From contig JAMAHW010000028.1 in assembly GCA_023627715.1 (NCBI GenBank), positions 1-64,000 of the forward strand: a stretch of DNA of 64,000 bases, written 5' to 3'. Source of the DNA: Periconia sp. R9002 (lineage: Eukaryota > Ascomycota > Dothideomycetes > Pleosporales > Periconiaceae). Position 1 is the stretch's first letter; every line of letters starts with the position of its first letter. Positions 46,887 through 58,197 of this stretch are shown here, piece after piece. Under the pieces are notes generated by a model. It did no database searches, was not told the DNA's origin, and saw only the letters and a program-made list of their open reading frames with translations. Position numbers and translations under genes: made by a program.

Positions 46887-47852
46887 ATGGACTATTCGGA
46901 CCCTGACGCCTTTACTCTGCCCTATCAGCTGACTACACAAGTCCGCCGTGATGTTTATCCACTCTTGGAACCAACCCAGCCAGAACTGTCGGCCAAAGGA
47001 AAAACGGTGCTTGTAACCGGTGTCACTGGGGGTATAGGCAAGGTAATAAGAATTTACACAGCTTCCCTCCTTGTTCTCGTGACTAATAGAGGTATACAGG
47101 CCATTGCTGAAGCGTGGGCCACGGCAGGAGCTTCAGCCATTGTCATTACCGGCCGCAACGTTGAAGCGCTGGAAAACGTCGCCTCAAAGCTGAAGAGTCT
47201 TACTCCCGACACCAAAGTCCTCGCAAAGGCCGCCGACATTACCAACGAAGCCTCAGTTGCTGCCCTCTTCGCCGCAGCCCAAGAGGCTGTTGGCAGGATC
47301 CATGTGCTCATCAACAACGCTGGAAGCTTGGAGGGGGGAGGGGGCCTCATAGGCTCCGTTGATCCTGCCAAATTCTTCACCGATTTTCAGGTCAACGTGC
47401 TAGGGACCTACCTAATCACCCAATACTTTCTCGCCCAGGCCGACGGCGGCGTCGGTACTGTGGTCTCTTTCACTACGGGTGCTATTGGAGGTTCTGTATT
47501 TCCTGGTATGGGGGGATATACAGCCTCCAAATTGGCCCTTACCCGTATTATGGAAAACCTACACGTCGAGCAGCCAGGCCTCCGCGTGTTCTTACTTATA
47601 CCCGGAATTGTTCAGACTGGTATGACGCTCGATGCGCTAAAGTTTTATGCCAGGGATACCCCTAGTCTTAGTGCTGGCTGGACACTCTTCCTGTCTACTC
47701 CGCGCGCCGAATGGATGCGCGGTGGTATACTTAGTGTAAATTGGGATATTGAGGAGATGGAGGCTCACAAAGACGAGATTATCCGTGACAATCTGCTGAA
47801 TCGGGCTTTCCTGAATGCAAAGCTTGGTAAGGGGGGGCACCCTTGGCAATGA
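46887..47852 (+). CDS. Short-chain dehydrogenase/reductase
   Basis: Exons 46887-47042 and 47100-47852 (57-bp intron GTAATA...ATACAG) total 909 nt and encode 302 residues. The intron is in frame and stop-free, so unspliced message would insert 19 residues directly after the cofactor motif. Features are TGVTGGIGK (cofactor binding), AADITNEASV, VLINNAGSLEGG, VVSFTTGAIGG with the catalytic serine region, and YTASKLALTRI with Tyr and Lys. The C-terminus INWD-like segment LSVNWDIEEMEAHKDEI is typical of fungal SDRs of this type. The gene appears intact and follows the P450 relic head-to-head with about 200 bp between them. Confidence 0.9.
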   Translation: MDYSDPDAFTLPYQLTTQVRRDVYPLLEPTQPELSAKGKTVLVTGVTGGIGKVIRIYTASLLVLVTNRGIQAIAEAWATAGASAIVITGRNVEALENVASKLKSLTPDTKVLAKAADITNEASVAALFAAAQEAVGRIHVLINNAGSLEGGGGLIGSVDPAKFFTDFQVNVLGTYLITQYFLAQADGGVGTVVSFTTGAIGGSVFPGMGGYTASKLALTRIMENLHVEQPGLRVFLLIPGIVQTGMTLDALKFYARDTPSLSAGWTLFLSTPRAEWMRGGILSVNWDIEEMEAHKDEIIRDNLLNRAFLNAKLGKGGHPWQ

Positions 47853-48597
47853 CATGGATGTCGTGGAACATCAATGATATTGATAGGGGCAGACTAGACT
47901 AGGCCAGGTTTTTACACCGCAGTATGTTGGACAAGGGCGATAACTTTTCTCGTTATAATAGGATCCGTATTCTTCTCTTTTTCTTATCTAGTATTTGCCT
48001 AAAGTTCCTGTTGTAGTGATTACGGCAAGATAGATGTCCGCTCTAATATTCTAGTAGAAGGCGGGGGAGAGCTTTAAGCAGCAAAGGCGTAAGCCTAGAC
48101 TAACGTTTCTATGTGCACTGATTTTCATCCACTTGCCTCGTCGCCGTTGCCCAAATCCTCAGCAGTTATATTTTCCCTCCCTTCAAGTGCTGTTCGTTTT
48201 TACTGGCCGTTTCTTCTTCCATTTGGTCAGCTCCAATGGAAGCGAAAAACGTATCGGCTATCTATTGGCTGGGCAAGCCTTTGCCTCGAGGGGTGTACTG
48301 GGCATTATCAGCGCCGAGTGATTATTGACCGTGCCACATACGGGCATCGAAACTTTATTGGCACCCTCGTCTCGATTGATTATTCACCGTGCCACACAGG
48401 GTCATCGAAATTTTATGCGAATAAAACAAACAGTCATACCCATGCATTACCCGAGCTGTAACCATACTAATTTACGAGCTCAGTCTGTCCCATAGATGAA
48501 GGCCAGAGCAACCCCTTACCTTATGTAGATTCATTTAATTCCTACATTGTTCAATTGAAGAGGTTCATCACTTGACACCCTCTACCCCCACGTAACC
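47853..48597. other. Intergenic region
   Basis: About 0.75 kb with no gene. A roughly 20-bp imperfect direct repeat (GATTATTGACCGTGCCACA.. and GATTATTCACCGTGCCACA..) lies at about 48319-48397. Confidence 0.5.
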
Positions 48598-49860
48598 ATG
48601 ACCACTCTTACTAAGCCAAGATTCCCGTCATCCCCCCGCCATGGGACCGTGTCAGACTTCGTTGACCCAGTCGACCAGTTGACGGCTGTTTATGTCTTGA
48701 CTATCGTGCTTACACTCCCAACACTAGATAGCTGCCCGCCTGTTCGTTAGCAGTAGTTATTCCGGGGAGTCATCAAATAAAAGATTATCTGAGTTACTTC
48801 GCCTTCGCCTCTTTTGTTTCCTACATTGCTGTCATCCTTCACCTCTCGGGCATGGGGCTCACGCACCAAATGTATGATATTTTAAAGGTACAGATTTCCA
48901 ACCTCTTATACTGGATCAATATTGTGTATTGCATGTTTTCTGTCCCTATAGCGGCGGCAAAGGTTTCAGTGCTACTCCAACTACAGTCTATATTCTCCAC
49001 CACGGTACCGCAACGCTTTGTATTGGATTATCAGTCAGTGTCCACGAAAATGGTGATGATAAATCACGCCCAACTAACCGTAATGTAGTGGTTTCCATCG
49101 CGGTAAACACCGTTTTTTATCTGGGTCTCTTCTTCTGATATGTCTTTCACTGCTGGCCGGGAGAAAAAATCTGGCTTGGCGATACGGCCGCAGGTAGACG
49201 CACTGATGACATTCAGGTTAACCTCAGCTCTGGAGTGCTTAATATTATTTCTGATATCGAGGCACTGCTCATTCCAATCTGAGCCATCTGACATCTCTCA
49301 CTCTTTCTGAAAAAGAAGCTTGTCGCCTTATCCGTCTTTGACGTTAGTTCAATGTAGGCTTCAACCATCCTCTCCGGCACCTGTCCCACGTCGAGCATAT
49401 TGTCACTGTTTGTATTTCCTCCATTCTAATATTGAACGCTCAGTGCAATTTGAATCGGCATTGGAGGCATTTACATCCGTGTAGTACTCTTGACTAACCC
49501 AGATTAGACTTAGTGGTTAACAAAACTTGCGCTGCTCGTGTAAGTCTTTCCCCGCTCAAATCGACTTGAGATGGTTAGTTCAGTTTCTGACGCTGTTTCC
49601 TAGGAGTGCTGGAATACCAATCGTCATTTTTGTGGGCTGCATGGCTTCTTTCTCTCGCCTCTACCATTTCTTGGTTGAAACAGGGCCATCAGCCCAGAGC
49701 ATGGCCATGTCCAAGCCTAGGCTCGCGATCATTGGATCAGGGAACAAAAACCATTCCAGACAGACTGGCAAGACCAATAGGAAGTCAAAAGTGTTTTCTT
49801 CTTCGCAACTGATTGATTTAATCAGTCACGGTATCAACACTGGTTTGGATCTCAGGTAAG
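48598..49860 (+). pseudogene. Rhodopsin-domain integral membrane protein, broken
   Basis: Pieces in several frames, in the right order, match the fungal seven-helix membrane family with a rhodopsin-like domain. They are MTTLTKPRFPSSPP and FVDPVDQLTAVYVLT at 48598-48720, then after a frame change DYLSYFAFASFVSYIAVILH, LSGMGLTHQMYDILKVQ and NLLYWINIVYCMFSVPIAAA (about 48785-48960), then VNTVFYLGLFF, a stop, YVFHCWP, GEKIWLGDTA, VNLSSGVLNIISDIEALLIP and stops where the family has AIW. A TGA stands where Trp (TGG) is expected at about 49286. A last piece, GCMASFSRLYHFLVETG, sits near 49640. At least two frame changes and three stops make it non-functional. Confidence 0.75.
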
Positions 49861-50174
49861 GTCCTTGGCTGGGGACGTGCTCACAGGTAACTATTGATCA
49901 CGTGATTGAGGCTTAGATCGCCAATCTGCATTACGGGGTTTGGCACACCCTGGGAAGGCTGTCCGACAAGAATCAAAGTCTATGTTGAACGCCTGTAGAA
50001 GCTACGTTGAGAAGGTGTTTAATAGTATTTCGAAGTAGAAAGTGCGGTTGACACCCCTTCCTAAACCTGGCTGCCCCCGTAATGTGTGCTGAAGACTAAT
50101 TTTCCTAAGGTCGTAACAGCTGTGCTGATAGAAAACTAGCCATGTCCCATTTGAGGCTTACAGTTATTAGTGGC
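49861..50174. other. Spacer before the MITE-like element
   Basis: No gene or known repeat is recognised in this 0.3-kb stretch. Confidence 0.4.
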
Positions 50175-50451
50175 TTTCATGTGTTGTAGGACCACCCCCC
50201 GACACTAAAAAAAGTAAAAATGGCTTTTTTTTTAATACATCTATTAGTCTAGAATAGGTTCTAATCCACCTATAGCTAATAGGAGTTCTTATATATATCT
50301 TAATGTCATCTATAATATTGATTTACTAGTAAATATACTAGCCTACCTGTATTTAATAATTAGATGGTTCAGCCGAAGATCTATAGTATAGAGAAATAGA
50401 CACACTTTCAACTTTTTTTAGTGTTAGGGGGTGGTCCTATAACATATGAAA
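50175..50451. mobile_element. MITE-like element with 41-bp terminal inverted repeats
   Basis: The left end (50175-50215) and the reverse complement of the right end (50411-50451) agree at 37 of 41 positions. Both contain TAGGACCACCCCC followed by ACACTAAAAAAAGT. All four differences are transitions, with A or T in the right copy. The 195-bp interior is strongly AT-rich and non-coding. No transposase frame and no convincing target-site duplication are visible, so the superfamily is unknown. Size and structure fit a non-autonomous DNA transposon, possibly touched by RIP. Confidence 0.8.
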
Positions 50452-51539
50452 ACGATAATACTATTATTCTGTCCAAGTACTCCATTTAGTTTTGCCCCAG
50501 GGACATTGAATGAAATATTCGTCGAAACGAACATGAAGGATTAACTAACGCCGCTTCCCGCCTGTTCAGGAATGAGGTATAGAACTAGGACCTTCGTTTA
50601 CTACTAGCTATCATGCTGATCCCAATATCTAAACTAAGCATCCGGCATTGCTTAGATCCTAGACTACGCATAATGATTTTGGGAAGAGGTTCAATACATT
50701 TTCCAAGGTTTATGTGTATATGTCTCTCGTTAGCATATGGTTGGGTTGGATTTTGTTCGTATCCGTAACTCTATTTGTTTTTAATGCCCATAACTCTTGT
50801 AGGTGGGATTGCTTACGTTTCTTCTTTCTTCGCTTTTCTTCGCTTAGTCTGTGGTATCTGCAAAGTCAATGCAGCAACAATTCGCTATCTGCCTAGGAGT
50901 ACATAAATAAAAACTTCTGATCACCTACTACTATGACTTGAATTAACTTTAAACTTCGTTCAAAACTTCGTACTGAGACTTTAGAGTATGAACCTACCAA
51001 ACATTCCTCTCACGTGCGTCGGCTTAACTCTTCTTAGGCAAATTAGAATCCAAGACTGTAGCGGCATAAACACGTACTCTTTGCCACAGACATCATTGAC
51101 GCCGCTCATATTCCCTAACTGGTTGGTATCTACCATCCAGACTTGGGTTCCCCTTGGCCCCGCTTGCTATTGATTTACGCCGGACGCATGACCGGGGTAT
51201 ACTTTTGATTGGTGCGTTTTGCTAGGGCGCTCAAGGGCGTAGTGCGTTTGAAGTTGAAGGAAACCGAAGACCGCACATAAGATTCTGAATCAGACTATTG
51301 TGCATTCTTTCGGAGAGCGAGACATCCTTGTCATGGGCACATATATTAAGCGTCAGGTTTCCATAGCAAGAAGAACGCTCGTCGAGTTTCTAGGACGCAG
51401 TTTAAAACGGAAAACAATCTGCTTTAGCTTATGCCTACTGAAGTACTTATCATTCGTCGCCTTCTCATTTGACCTTCGCCCACTCATTGCCGTTATGCTT
51501 AAGTTTTACTTCTAATCTTGTCTCATTTTTCGGAGCGGT
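50452..51539. other. AT-rich, gene-free stretch
   Basis: About 1.1 kb with broken frames and TA-rich words. Some segments may be remains of genes, but none can be recognised by eye. Confidence 0.45.
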
Positions 51540-51835
51540 GCAGTCAACGTCGACTTGTCCGCTCCATCGACCAGACAGACCACTTCGCCCAACCAACTCC
51601 CTATGGTAGTCTTGCCTGCTCTTAACTTTGAGTGATCCACATGGTTTGCAGGGTCGGTGTTTGAAGATCCGTTCTACAGATTTGAGTCTGGATGGGCAGA
51701 AGGCGATCAGGGCACTCTCTTCAGAGTTGAAGACATGAACTCAACTCTCTGAACTATTCCTCCAACAACAGCAATTTCGCGCATTCTTTACCAAAGTAAG
51801 AGTCTTCAGGGAAAGAAGTTCCTGTCTCAGGATAC
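51540..51835 (+). pseudogene. Secretory lipase / alpha-beta hydrolase N-terminal fragment, broken
   Basis: A fragment reads QPTPYG, then a plausible 50-bp intron (GTAGTC...TTTGCAG), then SVFEDPFYRFESGWAEGDQG, TLFRVEDMNSTL, a TGA, TIPPTTAISRILYQSKSL and, one frame over, VPVSGYILFP before another stop. The order DPFY, GTL, SRILYQS and PVSGYILFP matches the N-terminal region of fungal secreted lipase-like hydrolases, ahead of their catalytic Ser motif, which is absent here. One stop, one frameshift and a missing remainder show it is dead. The family call is from memory of conserved features. Confidence 0.5.
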
Positions 51836-53344
51836 ATCCTTTTCCCATGAAATTGAATTTGATCCTCACAGGTCCTTTTCCCATATATCGCTCGCAAAGT
51901 TAAAAGTACCGGTGTTCCCGTGGCAAACAACGTATTCTCTTATAGGAAAAGAATAAATATTTGGTAAAATATTGTACATACAAGCACTTAGGGTGTTCAA
52001 AATCACGTTAAACCGTTCAATACTGTAACATCCAGTGTCTAGATGCCTTTCTTGAAATTTGACTCGTTCAAGATTGCAAATAATCAACATAATTATTAAC
52101 CAGCAATTCAAAAAACATTCTACCCACGATAAACATACATCCTTCATTTTCATTTTCCCCAAATCTCATCTCTCTAAACTCTCACCAAAACAACCCCAAC
52201 CCTTCACGCATCAACCCGATACTACATGAACCGAATCTGACCCACCAAATCACATACCGAAACTTTCCTTGCCACCTATCTTCAGTAAAGCAAGCCAGGA
52301 TACCCAATCGCGACTTCTCCTTGTTAATTTACCTACGCCACGGCCCCCGACACGCGCGCACACACATGCAGGTTAGCGGGAAGCCTGGGCGTGCAGTACG
52401 GCGAACCAGGTGATATTTCGGAGAATTTACAAATCAGAATTTAGGGTTAAGCTTATGTGTGGATGAAGAGGAGGGAGGAAGGGATGCGTGTGTAGGCTAA
52501 TGTATGCACAGACAGGGAAAGGGGTGGATGCAAGGTTACCTACAGCGAGGGTTCGTATAGAAGGGGAGAGGGGGGCTTGATGTGCATGTCGTCCATCGGG
52601 TGACGTAGCGAAGGATAAGGAGTAGTTGATGTTGTGTTACGAACCGGAGAGTTGGGTCTTGGAGGGGTTTTGTGGGGGCAGATTGTGAAGTGGTCTCTCC
52701 TTAAGCACTGACTGGGAGTTTCAGTTTAAAGCTATTGTTGGTATGTATTGTGTGGGAGGGAGAAGGGTGTTGCTTGTATGAAGAGCTGCTTTGGATAAGA
52801 GTGTGGGAATATATTCCGCAAACCGTCTCTCCTGAAGGAACGGTAATAGGCACCCGCTATGAAGGTACTGTACCTGAATGTATAACAAGTTTAAACCAGC
52901 ACGCCAAGATATGAATTTCTCAAATGATGATTCTTAGGTAAATGTGTGGGTATGAGGTTAGTGGTGGCTTGGCGAGTAAATACCGAGCCCTTCTGGTTGC
53001 GTTATAAAGGATGGTTAGACCAAACGCTCGGCGAAGAAAGGTTGATTGGATTAGTGGTAGCCGTGACGAGAACTGCTGTATGTTATACTGCTGTGCTTAA
53101 GTGCCGTACCAAGGTTCTCTACATGGTGTGCTACAGCGTGTAACATTCTATCGCTAAACGGCGGTATACTAAAGCAGCGAGTTCCCTGGATATCTTATAC
53201 ATGGTCTGGAAGATTAAGCGGTAGCCATATACCCGATATCCTGATGAGTGTGTCGCTACATACGGAGGGCGCTTGGAAATGCTGCAGCGGGAGCGGCCGG
53301 TTGGACATCAGAAACGCCGGTGAAGGGCCAGTACCCGCTTCATG

Positions 53345-53367
53345 CACACACACACACACACACACAC
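53345..53367. repeat. (CA)n microsatellite
   Basis: Eleven uninterrupted CA units in non-coding DNA. Confidence 0.95.
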
Positions 53368-56300
53368 GTCCAGCCATACGGATCCAAGCAAAAACTTTAC
53401 GCTTACACATACACGTACATACATACATATTACGTACTCTAGCCACTCACACCGAGTGTCCAGTAACCGGGGTAATGGAGAAATAGCACGATGCATGTAG
53501 GTCGGGATATTGATTACTTCAGGGTAGATCTATGTACGAAGGGGGCAGTGGTCGCATGAATAGAGTGTGCTGCCGGTGTGAGTGGGCACGTGGGAGAAGA
53601 GGGGGTTTGAACGGTATGACACACTTGCAGTGATGGGACAGGCAGGAAGCATAGCTTGGCCTGATCTGTGTGGCGGCGGTACATGCACGGCCGTGGGGGA
53701 GACACGGCGTTGGGTCTTTTAAGGCTGAAGAAGTAACTCTTCCCCTTTTTCATTGTTGTGTGACTGGCTAATGATGCAGAAGAAGGGGTCGTTTCTGCTT
53801 TCTGTGATTCGCAGGATGTGGTTTGGAATGAGAGCCGCTAGAGATGTTTTTTGGGGAATTAGAATCTATACGCTGTATGGAGGCCGTCTACAGTGGAGTG
53901 ATGATGCATTGAAGTGGGGCGCCCAGCATGTTAGAGGACATCTATGGAGTATACTCTCATAGGACGGTTCAGCTAGCCTTAGGGTGGTTGAGCGGAATGT
54001 TCATGTCGCTATATGGCACATTTTGGTTACAAAAGGGAGGGATTTGAGATAAGGTGGTATTGAGCGAGGAACGGTGAGTGATGCAATGAATTTCCAATAG
54101 AGTACATGATGGGAGGTTGTTTTCCCAGTATCGTGGTCCACAGAAGTAATGGGATCGGTTTAGGCTCGGCCGAAGTGCTGTTCCTCCGACCTCGAGCAGG
54201 CAAGACCCCGTATCATCGTAATTGAAACAGATCCGTAAAAAATGTAAAATCATTCTTTCAATATCTTGGGACGCTCGACTACTACTAAAAAGAGTCACTC
54301 TTGCAGTGGAATACGAAACGGAATGCGATTGCTTCTCTCAACAAACTCAGCTACTCTTCAAACCAAAATCACTCAGCCTGAACTCACCCACAGCATAGGA
54401 GATGACTGAGAGTATCATGGAATTCCCATTCAGCTCTCGTTTCTGGCTCGTTTTGATTACTCTGGGCTGTTGCATGAAGAAAGACCAGGATATGTGACAT
54501 TGTACCCCAGGCCCAATTCCATTGACAATAATCAATGGATACATACAGTAGAGAATCGCAGCAGTTACGTATTCGCACTCGAGACCAAGGACAAGGGCAT
54601 TACATGGGTAAATGGTTTGTTCTTCAGAGAGAAATATACGTCGAACTCGAGTCTTACAGAACTATCCGAAGTAGATATATACACTTAAGTCGTCACCACT
54701 ACATAATCATCATTCGATGAAGATCGATGACTTCCCCGTATCGCAAACATTACACCTATTAGACACGAGATAACAAGAGCGAAAGCTGCTGGTACATCTA
54801 AACATGAATTCAGAAATCACGAAAATGCTGATGTATTTCGAAGAATCTGCCAAAACATTTACGCGTGCAAATGCTGCATGGATGCGTTACTCCGACCGAG
54901 CAAGCCAACTTCGAAAAACGACCCAGTATCCCAAAAACTTCGCATCCTCAAAAACAAGCACCAAAAAGGACAGGTCGAGCAGCTCCGAAAAAACCACATC
55001 GTCCGAACATCGGCCAGCGAGCGCGCATAAATATCCAGACAAAGGGAACTTGAGCGCCGATCCCCCTCAGCTACGAAATCAAGGCACATTACGGATTTAC
55101 GGGGTACACGACATTGCCCGGTAAAGGAGTAAGATTTTTGAATGCGGTTCGTCTTCTTCGTTCCTCCATCCTCGTCCTGGGTAGTAATGATCATCATCTC
55201 ATCGCGCACGGGCGCATCGCATCGAAATCCTTGGTGCAGGGTATGTGTTGGTGATGTGCTGCCGGGCATGATGTGGTAGGACTGCGATCGGTCCATGTTC
55301 CCCGGTCCCTGTACATCCTGGGCCCAGCACTCATGCACGCAAGCCCCGGGAATATCAACCAAGTAGAATGATCAAGGACATACAATGCCTAAAGCGCAAC
55401 GGAAAGCTCCACATCCGGATACGAGAACAAGATCGACATTGACGTTGTGTTTGATCCTATTCAGGCATTTTGAGGTCCACACGCAATACAAACTAGTGCA
55501 ATGCATCCATCATTGATCCATCCATCCATCCATCCATGCACGCAACTGACACATGATGCCTGGGAAAATCGGGGAATCGGAACATTGCACCCCAGCCTTC
55601 AGGTATGCGAAAAAGAAGAGAATAGGATTCTGGCAAGTCATGTCCCCCATTTGGAGAAATGAAGGGTGGGGTTCGACGACGTGTAGGGCCAGGGGGTGCT
55701 GGCAGGCGGACGGGGCTCACTAGTCTGCATGTCAAAGTTAGCTAGGGCCTAAAAACAACAAAACGCACGGAATCGAGAGAAGACGAAAAAGATTCTACCT
55801 ACTAGCCAGGTAAATTCAAGTAAGATCTACTACCAGCACAAGGGCGGTACGACAATACCAGCCATCCTTGTTTACTCATCAACGTCCATGACAGGTACCT
55901 CAAACTTGTGGCTTTCGTACCTCGTAGACGCCATGTAGTCGGCGAAGTTCACCATCCACCCACCTTCTCCACAATAGCAATTCGCCGCGTAAGTGACAGA
56001 TAATCCCCGATCTAAACCAATTTGCCTATCCGAGCTACGTGGGACTCGATAAAATAAGGGGGAAGAGAAAAAAAACTAGACAGCAAGCAGCATACAGGCA
56101 TGAGCGAGATACATCAGCGATCGTCGTCTCCTCAGATTCAAATCAATCTTTTTTCGCTTATCCCCGACTGACAGGCGGTCGGTCGGGGCGGTAACGCCAA
56201 TACACGGGATCGACATAACAAAGCGCATCTTATTGTTTTTCTCCACATAGTTTCAAGTAATAGTTGCCCATGCTAGCCTATAGTCGCCATATGTCTCGGA

Positions 56301-57949
56301 CCCCAGTAGAGCCAGAAAAAAAAAAGCCATGTCTGTCTTTTTTACCCAGACGCACGCCGCCGACCGGTCAGCCCCAAACGCAAGGGCGGGCATCATCCAT
56401 CCCTCCTTGCATTGCATGTACAGCGAAAAAAAAAAAAAATGCAGCAGAGTTATGTATGTAGGATGCAGCAAAAATAAGCGGATGAAACCGATTCGACGGC
56501 CTGCTTTCCTTTCTTGTGTGTGTGTGTGAGTGTGTTTTCTCTGCCATACGCACCCCTGATCCTTCTCCAATTCGGGCCCATGGTTTGTTGCCCGAATTGT
56601 CTTTTCATCAGAAGAGACGAAGAAGAAAAAAGCAAATCCCTCTAAGAGAGAGACTCGGACTTACGCGACAAAACGGCGCAAGAGCCTCGTTGCACAAACG
56701 CCTCCACCAAACGGTTGACGCCTCCACCCAAAGCACCTGCGCTATACCCAGCATCCTACTTTCCCCCTCTCCTCCCCTCTCCTTTGATCGACTCAACATG
56801 CGCATACGCATGCACATGAGTGTATATGCTGTGCTCCCCCTCAACACCAAAAGCTTGATTCCCCCCTCTGGCCGCGTTCTATGCAGCAACGCGCGGCACA
56901 TAGGCATCAGCACATAACCTCTCTCCATCCATCCACATCCCAAGAAAGGAGTAGAACGTAATATACCGTAAACAAACCCATACCCGCCGAACCAGCCTTG
57001 CTGCGGCCTGCAGAATCATCAAACATACCCCATGTAGTATACAGCATAGGATGATCGTCTCTTTTCATTTATATATGTATCAGACTGTAGATCTCCACTC
57101 GGTACTTGCATCTCGCACCCCCCGCAGATACATTAAAACTGCATCCATGGGTATACACATTGAACTTTGATGGCAATGTAGTATTCCGATCCGGTATCGC
57201 ATCGCATCGTATTTCGCACGCGCACGTACCCTCTTAGCTACCTAAGTAGAATGTAACATCATGTAACATCCCATTCATCCCTCAAAAAACAGCTAGGTAT
57301 TTATAAGAAGAAAACGCCATCGCACCCCGTTCTCGCGCGAATCCGTATGTAGGCACGAAGTAGTTTACACAAGAGGCGGGAAAGAGATTGATGGAAAACG
57401 GTCCAGCGGCCCGCGTCAAGGACTTGAACTATTCCGTTTTTCGGAGGAGGATAGGGAAGGTGGCGTTTTTTTTTTTAGTGAGGGCTCGTATTCGCTAGTT
57501 TGGGGTTTTTTGCGGTTGGTTTTCGTTCCTTCCACCTTTGTGATAACGCTGTGGTAGGTTGTAGGAATCAGGGGATGATTGGGTAAGTACGTAGGTAGAC
57601 AGCGGATTCTATGGCTGGGTATGGGAGAGAGAAAGCGTTGGGCGTGCGGGCGGAATGGCTTGAGTGATTATGTAGATATGTATCTTTGACGTATGTACAT
57701 TGGAAAGTATACTCACACAACGACACATTGCATCTATTAATTACTACCCGTTTTCTTTTGTGAGAAATCCTCTGAAAATCGTGATATTTGAAAATTTTTG
57801 AATGTCTAAATTCGATCGGCAATGCTTTGATGCCCCATGTGTGTATGTGTGCATGTTTTCAAAATGCGTATTGTGTGCTTTGTTGTCTCGTCTTTTTGTC
57901 TGCGAGAAAAACAAGAGCAGAAATGAAGTTTTAAAATATATAGGAAAGA

Positions 57950-57973
57950 GAAGAAGAAGAAGAAGAAGAAGAA
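57950..57973. repeat. (AAG)n microsatellite
   Basis: About eight AAG units lie in the presumed 3' region of the ABC transporter, followed downstream by an A25 run at 58094-58118. Confidence 0.9.
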
Positions 57974-58197
57974 AAGAATGAGAGAAAAGGGAAAGCGCAA
58001 TTTCGAAAGGACAATTAAAGAAAATAAGTGAAAAAAGAGTTGAAAAAACGACGCCGTAGATATTCCCCCATGATGATCTTTCGCCCGCGAACCAAAAAAA
58101 AAAAAAAAAAAAAAAAAAGGAGGGAAAAAAAGATGCGTACCCATGGAATATATACGAACCTATTGCAATCTCACAATTTTTCCATAGCCTCGCAAAC

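Larger units (their letters stand above)
51836..58197. other. 6.3-kb stretch with no recognised gene
   Basis: Many short open frames occur on both strands, but none shows a family motif, a splice-linked continuation or steady codon bias. The longest (minus, 54859-55362) is cysteine- and Ser-rich with no match I can name. Simple repeats include (CA)n at 53345-53367, (CATC)n at about 55516-55537, (GT)n near 56513-56532 and (AAG)n at about 57950-57973. The last few hundred bases are presumably the 3' untranslated region of the ABC transporter. Confidence 0.5.

Noticed and set aside
54859..55362. Minus-strand frame of 167 codons in the gene desert
   Set aside because: No recognised motif, no signal peptide, no codon bias and a shadow-like opposite frame.
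56253..56570. Overlapping frames around His/Thr-rich repeats
   Set aside because: They arise from GT/CA repeats and poly-A runs and are not credible proteins.
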